64,000 nt of DNA from Bisbaumannia pacifica (GTDB taxonomy: Bacteria > Pseudomonadota > Gammaproteobacteria > Pseudomonadales > Halomonadaceae): contig NZ_BJUK01000002.1 in the NCBI RefSeq assembly GCF_007989625.1, forward strand, positions 62,001-126,000. Reading direction: 5' to 3'. The translations under genes and the position numbers were made by a program. Shown here in pieces: positions 16,076-25,929 of this stretch. The stretch's first letter is position 1, and the number at the start of each line of letters is the position of its first letter. The notes beneath the pieces are model-generated. The model was not told where the DNA came from and searched no databases. It was given only the letters and a program-made list of their open reading frames with translations.

Positions 16076-18440
16076 TCAGGCCGCTCCCTGGGCGTCGCGC
16101 AGGGCCTGGGCCACCATCAGCACCCGCTCCGGGGTGGCCGGGGTGTCGAGCTGCGGGGCGACCCGATAGTCGGCCAGGCTGGCCAGGGCGTCGCGCAGCG
16201 CCGACCACACCGAGATGCCGAGCATGAAGGGCGGCTCGCCGACGGCCTTGGAGCGGTAGATGCTGGCCTGGGAGTTGGGGTGACCCTCCAGCAGCTTGAC
16301 GTTCATTACCGGCGGCAGGTCGCCGAAGGCGGGGATCTTGTAGGTGGCGGGGCCGTCGGAGACCAGGCGACCGGCGTCGTTCCACTTCAGCTCCTCGCTG
16401 GTCATCCAGCCCATGCCCTGGATAAAGGCGCCCTCGACCTGGCCGATATCGATGGCCGGGTTCAGGGAGTCGCCCACGTCGTGGAGGATATCCACCCGGG
16501 TGACCTGGTATTCGCCGCTCAGGGTATCCACCTCCACCTCGCTGACCGCGGCGCCGTGGGCATAGTAGTAGAAGGGGCGGCCCTTGCCGGTATTGCGGTC
16601 GTAGTGGATCAGCGGGGTGGCGTAGAAGCCCTTCTCGGAGAGCGAGACGCGCCCCAGGTAGGCGGCCTGCACCAGTTCCGCCCAGGGCAGGCGGCGCTCG
16701 GCCTCGCCTTGCCCGGCCACCAGGGCGCCACCCTCCAGGCGCATGCCGTCGCGATCCAGGCGGTAGTGCTCGGCGGCGAAGTCGAAGAGCCGCTCGCGCA
16801 GCTTCGAGGCCGCGTCCTTGGCCGCCTGGCCGTTGAGGTCGGCGCCGCTGGAGGCCGCGGTGGGGGAGGTGTTGGGCACCTTGTCGGTACGGGTGGCGGT
16901 GATTCGCACCCGCTCGATATCCAGGCCCAGCTCCCGGGCCACCACCTGGCACACCTTGGTGTGCAGGCCCTGGCCCATCTCGGTGCCGCCGTGGTTGATC
17001 TGCACGCTGCCGTCGGTATAGACGTGGAGCAGGGCGCCGGCCTGGTTGAGGTGCTGGACGGTGAAGGAGATGCCGAATTTCACCGGGGTCAGCGCCAGGC
17101 CCTTCTTGATGATCGGGCTCTCGCGGTTGAAGTCGCTGATCGCCTGGCGGCGCGCCCAGTAGTCGCTGCTCTGCTCGAGCTCGCCGATCAGGTCATGCAG
17201 CAGCTGCAGCTGCTCGACCCGCTGGCCGTAATGGGTGACGTCGCGGCCGGGACGGTAGAGGTTGCGCTTGCGCACCGTCAGCGGATCCTCGCCGATATGC
17301 CGGGCGATATCGTCCATCACCTGCTCGATGATCATCACCCCCTGGGGGCCGCCGAAACCGCGGAAGGCGGTGTTGGAGGCGGTATGGGTCTTGGCGCGGT
17401 GGCCGGTGACCCGGGCCTGGCCCAGGGAGTAGGCGTTGTCGGAGTGGAACATGGCGCGATCCACCACCGCATCGGAGAGGTCTGGCGAGTAGCCGCAGTC
17501 GCCGATCACGGTGATCTCGCCGCCGACCAGCACGCCCTGGTCGTCGATGCCCAGGCGGTAGCGGTTATGGAAGGGGTGGCGCTTGCCGGTGGCGCGCATG
17601 TCCTCGGCGCGGGGCAGGCGCAGCTTGGCGGCACGATGGGTGCGCCGGGCGATCAGTGCGGCGATGCAGGCCCAGGGCGAGGCCTGGGTCTCCTTGCCGC
17701 CGAAGCCGCCGCCCATGCGGCGCATCTCGGCAGTGACCGCGTGGAAGGGGATATCCAGCACCTCGGCGACCAGCTTCTGGGTCTCGCTGGGGTGCTGGTT
17801 GGAGGTGTGGATCACCACTCCCTCGTCCTCGCTGGGGGTCACCAGGCAGGCCTGGCCCTCCAGGTAGAAGTGCTCCTGGCCGCCGACGAACTGCTCGCCT
17901 TCCAGCACGTAGGTGGCGTCGCGCAGGGCCTGCTCCCAGTCACCGCTCTGGTGGTGATGGGTGGGGCGCACGAACTCACCGCGCTCGGCGGCGGCTACCG
18001 GGTCGAGGCTGGCCGGCTGCTCGTCGATCTCCACCTCGGCCAGGCGCACCGCCTTGCGGGCGGCCTGGTAGCTCTCGGCGGCGACGGCGAAGATCACCTG
18101 GCCCACGTAGCTGATCTCGTCGTCGACGAACAGCGGGTCGCCGGGGAAGACCGGGCCGATATCGGTGTGGCCGGGCACGTCGACGATGGTGATGACGTCG
18201 ACCACCCCGGGGGCGGCCTTGACCTGCTCCAGGTCGAGGCGGGTCAGGCGGCCATGGGCCACCGGCGACAGGCCGAGTGCCACGTGCAGGGTGTCGGCGG
18301 GGCAGGGGATATCGTCGATATAGGCGGCCCGGCCGGTGACGTGCTTGACGGCGCTCTCATGAATGCGGGACTGGCCGGCGGCGCCGCTGCCGGTCTCGGC
18401 CCGGGGGCTCGGGGCCTGTTGGGAAGCCTCGGGGGCGAGT

Positions 18441-18457
<17 letters not shown>
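16076..18457 (-). CDS. xdhB: Xanthine dehydrogenase molybdopterin-binding subunit
   Basis: A 793-residue large subunit of a two-subunit xanthine dehydrogenase, oxidising hypoxanthine and xanthine to urate. Visible landmarks are HVTGRAAYIDDIP near residue 38, QEHFYLEGQ, GGFGGKETQ (molybdopterin contact), FRGFGGPQG and the C-terminal GxAVGEPPFML block (KAVGEPPFMLG). The catalytic Glu of this family lies in the last block region. The start ATG (18455-18457) overlaps the end of xdhA by 17 bases. It works with XdhA (FeS/FAD) and needs XdhC for cofactor insertion. Confidence 0.95.
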
Positions 18458-19901
<1,444 letters not shown>

Positions 19902-19937
19902 TGGCGTATCCGCTGGTTGTTATCGTCTGTCGTTGTC

Positions 19938-19953
19938 TTGACCGATTGGTCAA
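19938..19953. promoter_or_regulatory. RutR-like operator upstream of xdhA
   Basis: The 16-mer TTGACCGATTGGTCAA has perfect 6-base arms TTGACC and GGTCAA around a 4-base centre. The established E. coli RutR consensus is TTGACCAnnTGGTCAA; only one position (A to G) differs. It lies 36 bases upstream of the xdhA ATG, and the gene for a RutR-like TetR protein starts 324 bases away on the opposite strand. Confidence 0.65.
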
Positions 19954-20031
19954 CTTTTAGAAAGCGTGGCTGATCCCCGCCCAAAGTGCAAGGGGAAATT
20001 TCAGGCTCATTGCACTCTGACGTGAATACGC

Positions 20032-20178
20032 TGTGGGAGCTTGGGTTTCCCGAGCGAATGGCGCTGAAGGCGCCCCAATGGCGTGACCTGCCTTGATGCT
20101 CGTCGCCTGGGAGCCCTTCGGTCTCCAATCGCCGAGACGTCGGACCGCGGCTTGAGGGGCAACATAGAATCTCCCACA
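20032..20178. repeat. Short element with TGTGGGAG/CTCCCACA terminal inverted repeats
   Basis: TGTGGGAG at 20032-20039 is matched by CTCCCACA at 20171-20178, bounding 147 bases without an open frame. The ends resemble the TGTGGGAGC start of REP-type palindromes common in pseudomonads and relatives. An internal palindromic stretch GGCGCTGAAGGCGCC lies near 20059-20073. It fills most of the xdhA/tetR intergenic region. The remaining bases (19954-20031, 20179-20276) show no gene; no convincing promoter was picked out. Confidence 0.5.
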
Positions 20179-20276
20179 ATAAGTCGCTGGAGATTGGCCA
20201 TGGCGAGGAGGGCCCAGGCGTTGCACCGGGCCCGGGGCTACGGCAAGCTTGTGGCTTTGCAGCCGAGCGGTAAGTG

Positions 20277-20933
20277 ATGACCTCCATGAATTCCGTCGAT
20301 TCGACGCCGACCCGAACCCGCAACGAGCAGCTGATTCTCGAGGCCGCCGAGCGCGTCTTCGCCTGCCACGGCTACCGTGGTGCCAGCGTTCAGGCCATCG
20401 CCGAGGCCGCCGGGTTGCCGAAATCGAATGTGCTCTACTACGTGGGTAGCAAGCGCCGGCTCTATGTCACCCTGCTGGAACGGATGATGGGGCGCTGGAA
20501 CGCCATGCTCGACGATATTCGCGTCGAGGACGATCCCGCCGAGGTGCTGGAGGCCTTTATCCGCAGCAAGATGGCGCTGAGTCGCAGCCATCCCCAGGGC
20601 TCTCGGCTGTTCGCCGCGGAGATCCTCGGCGGCGCGCCCTTCCTCCAGGAGTACCTGCACGGCGAGCTGCGCGACTGGGTGCAGGCCCGGGCCCGGGTCT
20701 TCGAGCAGTGGGCCGAACGGGGCCTGATGGACCCGGTGGATCCGGTCTGGCTGATCTTCCTGATCTGGTCTTCTACCCAGCACTACGCCGATTTCGAGGC
20801 TCAGGTGTTGGGCATCACCGGCAAGGAGAGCCTCTCCGACGCCGACTATGAGCGGGCCACCGATTTCCTCTGTCGGGTGATCCTCAAGGGCTGCGGCGTC
20901 AAAAGCGCCGCCGACGCCGTAGCTCCAGTGTGA
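20277..20933 (+). CDS. RutR-like TetR-family transcriptional regulator
   Basis: About 218 residues. The N-terminal helix-turn-helix (about residues 20-65: ILEAAERVFACHGYRGASV, then GLPKSNVLYYVGSKRRLY) closely parallels RutR. The ligand domain shares SRLFAAEILGGAPFL and LIFLIWSSTQHYADF with E. coli RutR (SRLFCMEMLAGAPLL, LIFMIWASTQHYADF). RutR binds uracil/thymine and controls pyrimidine and purine breakdown. The gene is divergent from xdhABC-guaD, and a RutR-type palindrome lies before xdhA, so it is a good candidate regulator of purine oxidation. The start is uncertain: GTG 20274, ATG 20277 and ATG 20286 are all in frame and no strong ribosome site decides. Confidence 0.85.
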   Translation: MTSMNSVDSTPTRTRNEQLILEAAERVFACHGYRGASVQAIAEAAGLPKSNVLYYVGSKRRLYVTLLERMMGRWNAMLDDIRVEDDPAEVLEAFIRSKMALSRSHPQGSRLFAAEILGGAPFLQEYLHGELRDWVQARARVFEQWAERGLMDPVDPVWLIFLIWSSTQHYADFEAQVLGITGKESLSDADYERATDFLCRVILKGCGVKSAADAVAPV

Positions 20934-20946
20934 CGCCACCGTTTTT

Positions 20947-20954
20947 TGTATACA
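20947..20954. promoter_or_regulatory. TGTATACA palindrome, probable GntR-family operator
   Basis: TGTATACA preceded by a T-run lies in the 110-base gap between the TetR gene and the GntR/FCD gene, 90 bases before the latter's ATG. FadR/VanR-type GntR proteins typically bind TTGTATACAA-like sites, so autoregulation is plausible. The flanks (TT and CT) are not fully symmetric. Confidence 0.45.
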
Positions 20955-21043
20955 CTATGGGCAGTAAATGATGTTCAGCGACTGCACCATCGGAAAGGGC
21001 AGGCTGGGATACCAACAAGACGGAGTGGAGTGGGCGCCAAGCG

Positions 21044-21769
21044 ATGAATAATCAATGGCAGGAGACCATGCTCGCCGAGGTCAAGGCGGGCGGACGCATC
21101 AGCGATCAGCATATCGTCGACATGATTCGCCAGGCGGTGCTGAGCCAGCGGCTGCCCCCGGGCACTCGCCTGCCGGAGGTGGCCCTGGGCGAGATCTTCG
21201 GCGTCAGCCGCTCGGTGGTACGCAAGGCCCTGACGCGGCTGGCTTCCTACCATGTGATTACCCAGCAGCCCAATCAGGTGGCGCGGGTCTGTGCCCCGGA
21301 TATCGACGAGACCCATGAGATCTTCGCCGCCCGGCGCCTGGTGGAGGGCGAGGTGGTGGCCCTGCTGGCCGGTGCCCTGGAACCGGAGCAGTGTGCGGTG
21401 CTGGCCAACCATATGGAGGCCGAGAAGGCCGCCTATGCCGAGGGCGACGAGAGCGCCCGCATCGAGCACTCCCTGGCCATTCATCACTACCTGGCCGATC
21501 ACGCCCCCAATCGCATCCTCGGCAAGATGCTTTCCGAGCTGATCCTGCGCACCTCCATCGTGATCGCCCTCTACAAGCAGCCGAGCCTGGCCTCCTGCTA
21601 CCTGGTCGGGGATCATGACACCCTGCTGGCCTGCCTGCGCGATGGCGATGCCGAGGGCGCGCGTCGCGCCATCGATCAGCACCTGGCGAGCCTCGAGCAG
21701 CTCCTCGACCTGCGCGCCCAGGAGAATCGCATCGATCTGGCGGCGATTTTCGGTAAACTGGGCGGCTGA
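21044..21769 (+). CDS. GntR-family (FCD) transcriptional regulator
   Basis: A 241-residue regulator. The N-terminal winged helix (about residues 18-85) has the family pattern LPPGTRLPEVALGEIFGVS and SVVRKALTRLASYHVI. The C-terminal FCD all-helical ligand domain begins EIFAARRLVEGEVVALLA near residue 92 and ends SLEQLLDLR. FCD histidines that usually hold a metal are present in IHHYLADHAPN. It follows the RutR-like gene and sits beside purine catabolism genes, so a purine-related ligand is plausible but not shown. The nearest possible operator is TGTATACA upstream. Confidence 0.88.
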   Translation: MNNQWQETMLAEVKAGGRISDQHIVDMIRQAVLSQRLPPGTRLPEVALGEIFGVSRSVVRKALTRLASYHVITQQPNQVARVCAPDIDETHEIFAARRLVEGEVVALLAGALEPEQCAVLANHMEAEKAAYAEGDESARIEHSLAIHHYLADHAPNRILGKMLSELILRTSIVIALYKQPSLASCYLVGDHDTLLACLRDGDAEGARRAIDQHLASLEQLLDLRAQENRIDLAAIFGKLGG

Positions 21770-21857
21770 TACGGCGCCAGGTTTTTCCCCGCGGCCCGGC
21801 GACTCGTCGGGCCGCGGTCGTTGGCGGCCCAGCCATCGCCCGGACCTCGAGACTCCC

Positions 21858-24287
21858 ATGCGTGATTCCTTGCCCATCGATAGTCAGTTACCCGAGATTC
21901 AGGCCACCCTGGAGGCGCACTCCCGGGCGCTGTTGATCGCCGAGCCCGGTGCCGGCAAGACCACCCGGGTGCCGTTGGCGCTGCTCGAGAGCGACTGGTG
22001 TCGACAGGGGCGCCTGCTGTTGCTGGAGCCGCGGCGAGTAGCGGCGCGCCTGGCGGCGGCGCAGCTGGCCGCCAACCTGGGTGAGAGCGTCGGCGAGACG
22101 GTGGGCTACCGCATGCGTGGCGAGTCTCGGGTCGGTCCGGCAACTCGCCTTGAGGTGGTCACCCAGGGCGTCTTGACCCGCATGCTCCAGGCCGATCCGA
22201 GCCTCGAGGGGGTGGCCGGGGTGATCTTCGACGAGTTTCACGAGCGCAGCCTGGAGGCCGACCTGGGCCTCGCCCTGAGCCTGGATGCCCAGGCGGGGCT
22301 GCGCGAGGAGCTGCGTCTGCTAGTGATGTCGGCGACCTTGGATGAAACCACCCTGCTCGGCGTGCTGGGCGAGGCAACCCCGACGCTGCGCTGCCCGGGG
22401 CGCACCTATCCGGTCACCACCCACTACCGGGCCATGCCTTCCCGCGAGCGCCCCGAGCGCCACCAGGCGGCGGTGATCCGCGAGGCCCTGGCCGCGGACC
22501 AGGGCGACATGCTCGTGTTCCTGCCCGGGGTGGCGGAGATTCGCCGCCTGGCCCGGGAGCTCGGCGACTTGGACACTCCGGTGCTCGAGTTGCATGGCCG
22601 GCTGCCGCTCGCCGAGCAGCGCCGCGCCCTGGCCCGGAATCCCGAGGGGCGGCGTCGGGTGGTGCTCTCTACCGCCCTGGCGGAGTCCAGCGTTACCGTG
22701 GACGGGGTGCGCATCGTCATCGATGCCGGCTTCGAGCGGGTGCCGGAGTTCCAGCCCCGCACCGGGCTGAGCCGACTGGTGACTCGCCGGGTCAACCGGG
22801 CCAGCGCCGAGCAACGCCGGGGGCGGGCGGCGCGCCAGGGGCCCGGGGCCTGCTACCGGCTGTGGGCGGCGGAGCAGGCCCTGCCGGCCCATGGCGAACC
22901 GGAACTGCTGCAGGCCGACCTGGCGCCCCTGGCCTTCGAGCTGGCGCGCTGGGGCGTTGTCGAGGTCGAGGCGCTGGCCTGGGTGACGCCGCCTCCCGCC
23001 GCCGCCCTGGCATCGGGGCGCAGGGCGCTCCGGCGCCTGGCGTTGCTGGATTCCGATCACCATTTGACCGGCCTGGGACGCGACGCCGAGCGCTGGCCCT
23101 GTCATCCGCGCCTGGCGGCGATGCTGGTGCGCGCCGCCGAGATCGATGCCCGGCCCCTGGCCTGCTGGCTGGCCGCCGCCCTGGAGACGGGCATCGAGGC
23201 TGATGACCTGGCCGCGGCCTTGCGCCGGCTGCCCGGCCCCCGGGCCCAGGGTCTTGAGGCCCAATGGTACCGCGAGGCGAGGCGCCTGGCGCGGATCGCC
23301 GGGGTGGGCCTCGAGGTCGCGGATCTCGGGCCCCTCGGGGAGCTGGCCGCCCTCGCCTGGCCGGAGCGGGTGGCCGTCCGGCTGGCGCCGGGGCGCTTCA
23401 AGCTGGCCGGCGGCAGCCAGGCCTGGCTGCCGGACGCCCATCCCCTGGCCCAGGCCGAGCTCCTGGTGGCCCTCTCCCTGGACGGCAAGCCGGAAGGGGC
23501 GCGGATCTTCAGTGCCCTGAGTGTGGATCGCTCGCGCCTGGCGGCCTGGTACCCGGAGATCGCGACCTGGCGGCCGCTGATCCGCTGGGACGCCGAGGCC
23601 GGGCGCCTGGTGGGGGAGGAGGTCAAGGCCCTGGACGAGGCGATCCTGGCGCGTCGTCCCCTGGCCAAACTGCCCGCCGAGGCGGTGGAGGCGGCGCTGC
23701 TCTCGGCCCTGCGCGAGCGGGGCCAGCTGGCCTTCGACGAGGAGGGCGAACAGCTCCGGGCGAGGATGGCCTTGCTGCGTCGTGAATTGCCCGAGGCGGA
23801 TTGGCCCGACTGGTCGACGCCGGCCCTGCTGGCCGCGCTGGAGACCTGGCTCGGGCCGCATCTGGCGGGGGTGCGCAGCCTGGAGGCGGTAGACCGCCTG
23901 CCCCTGGGCAGGTTACTGCTGGATGGCCTCGACTGGCCCTTGCGCCAGCGCCTGGAGCAGCTGGCGCCGACGCACCTCAGGGTGCCCAGTGGCTCCCGGG
24001 TGCGCCTCGATTACCGGGGCGAGTCGCCGCTGCTGGCGGTCAAGCTCCAGGAGCTGTTCGGGCTGGCCGAGACCCCACGCCTGGTGGCAGGGCGGGTGCC
24101 GGTACTGGTGCAGCCGCTGTCGCCGGCCCGTCGCCCCCTGCAGACCACCCTTGATCTGGCGAGCTTTTGGCGTCACGGCTACTTCGAGGTGCGCAAGGAG
24201 ATGCGCGGCCGCTACCCTAAGCACCCCTGGCCGGAGGACCCCTTGTCCGCCGAGGCCACCGCCCGCACCAAGCGCCACGGCCAATAA
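21858..24287 (+). CDS. hrpB: ATP-dependent helicase HrpB
   Basis: An 809-residue DEAH/DExH helicase, the same length class as E. coli HrpB. Motif I is EPGAGKTTRVP (about residue 32), motif II DEFHER (about 125), motif III SATLD, motif VI the QRRGRAARQGPG region (about 320), followed by the HA2 and HrpB C-terminal domains. RNA helicase by family; its physiological role remains poorly defined. I used ATG 21858, with upstream frame residues overlapping gntR judged non-coding. No ribosome site is obvious (GACCTCGAGACTCCC). It is followed by a REP-like element. Confidence 0.93.
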   Translation: MRDSLPIDSQLPEIQATLEAHSRALLIAEPGAGKTTRVPLALLESDWCRQGRLLLLEPRRVAARLAAAQLAANLGESVGETVGYRMRGESRVGPATRLEVVTQGVLTRMLQADPSLEGVAGVIFDEFHERSLEADLGLALSLDAQAGLREELRLLVMSATLDETTLLGVLGEATPTLRCPGRTYPVTTHYRAMPSRERPERHQAAVIREALAADQGDMLVFLPGVAEIRRLARELGDLDTPVLELHGRLPLAEQRRALARNPEGRRRVVLSTALAESSVTVDGVRIVIDAGFERVPEFQPRTGLSRLVTRRVNRASAEQRRGRAARQGPGACYRLWAAEQALPAHGEPELLQADLAPLAFELARWGVVEVEALAWVTPPPAAALASGRRALRRLALLDSDHHLTGLGRDAERWPCHPRLAAMLVRAAEIDARPLACWLAAALETGIEADDLAAALRRLPGPRAQGLEAQWYREARRLARIAGVGLEVADLGPLGELAALAWPERVAVRLAPGRFKLAGGSQAWLPDAHPLAQAELLVALSLDGKPEGARIFSALSVDRSRLAAWYPEIATWRPLIRWDAEAGRLVGEEVKALDEAILARRPLAKLPAEAVEAALLSALRERGQLAFDEEGEQLRARMALLRRELPEADWPDWSTPALLAALETWLGPHLAGVRSLEAVDRLPLGRLLLDGLDWPLRQRLEQLAPTHLRVPSGSRVRLDYRGESPLLAVKLQELFGLAETPRLVAGRVPVLVQPLSPARRPLQTTLDLASFWRHGYFEVRKEMRGRYPKHPWPEDPLSAEATARTKRHGQ

Positions 24288-24341
24288 GTCAGGTTCTTCG
24301 CAGATCAGCGTGAAGTCACGACATGGCCACTCTCCGGCAAG

Positions 24342-24407
24342 CCATTGTAGGAGCTAGCTTTAGCTGGCGTTTCGTGGGGGCTGGCTTTGGCCGCGGTCCC
24401 GCAATGG
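24342..24407. repeat. REP-like palindromic doublet
   Basis: Two related units lie head to tail: TGTAGGAGCTAGC...GCTGGCG (24346-24369) and CGTGGGGGCTGGC...GCCGCGG (24373-24396). Each contains an internal hairpin (GCTAGC-TTTA-GCTGGC; GGCTGGCTTTGGCC). The pair is bounded by inverted CCATTG (24342-24347) and CAATGG (24402-24407). The TGTNGGAGC start and GCG end match the REP family mobilised by RAYT transposases in related genera. No RAYT gene is in the window. It lies 54 bases after hrpB. Confidence 0.65.
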
Positions 24408-24458
24408 TATTCACGCCAGAACTGATCCGGCGCTGGCTCCCTCGTCCTTCTACCCAGG

Positions 24459-24508
24459 CATGCTGATTTAGCATGATTGGCGGCTTTCAGGCCCCCTCAC
24501 TATAGTGA
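24459..24508 (+). promoter_or_regulatory. Two palindromes in the promoter region of the diheme oxidase operon
   Basis: CATGCT-gattt-AGCATG (24459-24475) and the perfect 12-mer TCACTATAGTGA (24497-24508) lie 50-100 bases before the oxidase start. The second contains TATAGT, a good -10 hexamer, so a regulator bound there would block the promoter. No matching -35 was convincing. Confidence 0.4.
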
Positions 24509-24558
24509 CAGAGGTATGGTTGCCGGGCCCGGCGGGTTGGCGGGCCGAGGAGAGGCCG

Positions 24559-25926
24559 ATGATTATCGCCTGGGTCGTGATCCTGCTGACGCTGGGGTCG
24601 GTGCTCTTCTATCTCGTCTCGCCCTGGCAACTGACGCCGCTGGCCTCCAACTGGGGGACCATGGACACCACCATCCAGATCACCGCCCTGGTCACCGGGG
24701 CGGTCTTCGTTGCGGTCAATCTCTTCCTCGCCTGGGTCATCCTGCGTTATCGCCACCGCGCCGGCCGTCGCGCCGACTTCGAACCCGAGAACAAGCGCCT
24801 GGAGGGCTGGCTGACCCTTGTCACCGGCGTGGGGATCGCCGCCCTGCTGGCCCCGGGGCTCTGGGTCTGGGGCGATTTCGTCCGGGCCCCCGAGGAGGCC
24901 CATCGGGTGGAAGTGGTGGGCCAGCAGTGGCGCTGGAGTTTCCGCCTGCCCGGCGAGGACGGCGAGTTCGGGCGAGTCGATCCCCGCGCCCTCGAGGCGG
25001 ACAATCCCTTCGGCCTCGGCGAGGATCCCGCCGGCCTCGATGATCGCCTAGTGATGGAACCACGCCTGTTGTTGCCCCAGGGGCAGCCGGTGCAACTGCG
25101 GCTGCGCTCCAAGGACGTGCTGCACAATTTCCAGGTGGCCAACTTCCGCGCCAAGATGGACCTGGTGCCGGGCCAGGTCTCCCACTTCTGGCTGACCCCC
25201 ACCGAGCCGGGCGACTATCAGGTGGTCTGCGCTGAGCTGTGCGGCATCGCCCATTTCGCCATGCGCGCGCGCATCGAGGTGGTGGCGCCGGAGGTCTTCG
25301 AGGCCTGGCGGGACGGGCTGCCGACCCAGGCCGACTGGCTGGCTCGGGCCAACCCCGATCTCGAGGCGGGCCGTACTCATTACGCCAGCTGTGCCGCCTG
25401 CCATGGCGCCAGCGGTGGGGGCAACGCCGCCATCCAGGCGCCGCCCCTGGCGGGCCTGACGCCCGACTACCTGTACCGTCAGCTCGAGCTGTTCCGCCAC
25501 GGTGCCCGGGGCACCCATGCCGAGGATGGCCCGGGCCAGCAGATGCGCCCCTTCGCCCTGCAACTTCCCGATGAGGCCGCCATCGGCGATGTGGCGGCCT
25601 ATATCGCCACCTTCGAGCCGGCGATCTCCCCACCCGCCGAGGCCGGCGACCCGCGGCGCGGGGCCGGCCTGTATCGCACCTGCGCGCATTGTCACGGCGC
25701 CCGAGGGGAGGGCGTGGCGGCGACCCGGGGGCCCCCCCTGGCGGGGCTGCCGGACTGGTACCTGATCCGGCAACTGGAGCATTTCCGGGAGGGCATCCGC
25801 GGCCGCCACGCCGACGACCCCTATGGCAACCAGATGGTGGACATGGCCCAGATGCTGGTGAATCGGCGAGCGGTGGAAGACGTGGTGGCGCATATCACCC
25901 GCGTCGGCACCGGGACGGAGGAGTGA
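24559..25926 (+). CDS. Cytochrome c oxidase subunit II with two fused cytochrome c domains
   Basis: A 455-residue subunit. Two N-terminal membrane helices are followed by the cupredoxin domain with the CuA ligands CAELCGIAHFAM (about residue 224) and the VGQQWRWSF block (about 120). Two c-type heme domains follow: CAACH (about 278) and CAHCH (about 375), giving a diheme tail. The usual family member has none or one. ATG 24559 has GAGGAGAGG directly upstream. It begins a five-gene operon whose order (II, I, III-like, III-like, IV-like) resembles Bradyrhizobium CoxMNOP. It should accept electrons from a soluble or membrane cytochrome c at the periplasmic face. Confidence 0.92.
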   Translation: MIIAWVVILLTLGSVLFYLVSPWQLTPLASNWGTMDTTIQITALVTGAVFVAVNLFLAWVILRYRHRAGRRADFEPENKRLEGWLTLVTGVGIAALLAPGLWVWGDFVRAPEEAHRVEVVGQQWRWSFRLPGEDGEFGRVDPRALEADNPFGLGEDPAGLDDRLVMEPRLLLPQGQPVQLRLRSKDVLHNFQVANFRAKMDLVPGQVSHFWLTPTEPGDYQVVCAELCGIAHFAMRARIEVVAPEVFEAWRDGLPTQADWLARANPDLEAGRTHYASCAACHGASGGGNAAIQAPPLAGLTPDYLYRQLELFRHGARGTHAEDGPGQQMRPFALQLPDEAAIGDVAAYIATFEPAISPPAEAGDPRRGAGLYRTCAHCHGARGEGVAATRGPPLAGLPDWYLIRQLEHFREGIRGRHADDPYGNQMVDMAQMLVNRRAVEDVVAHITRVGTGTEE

Positions 25927-25929
25927 CCC

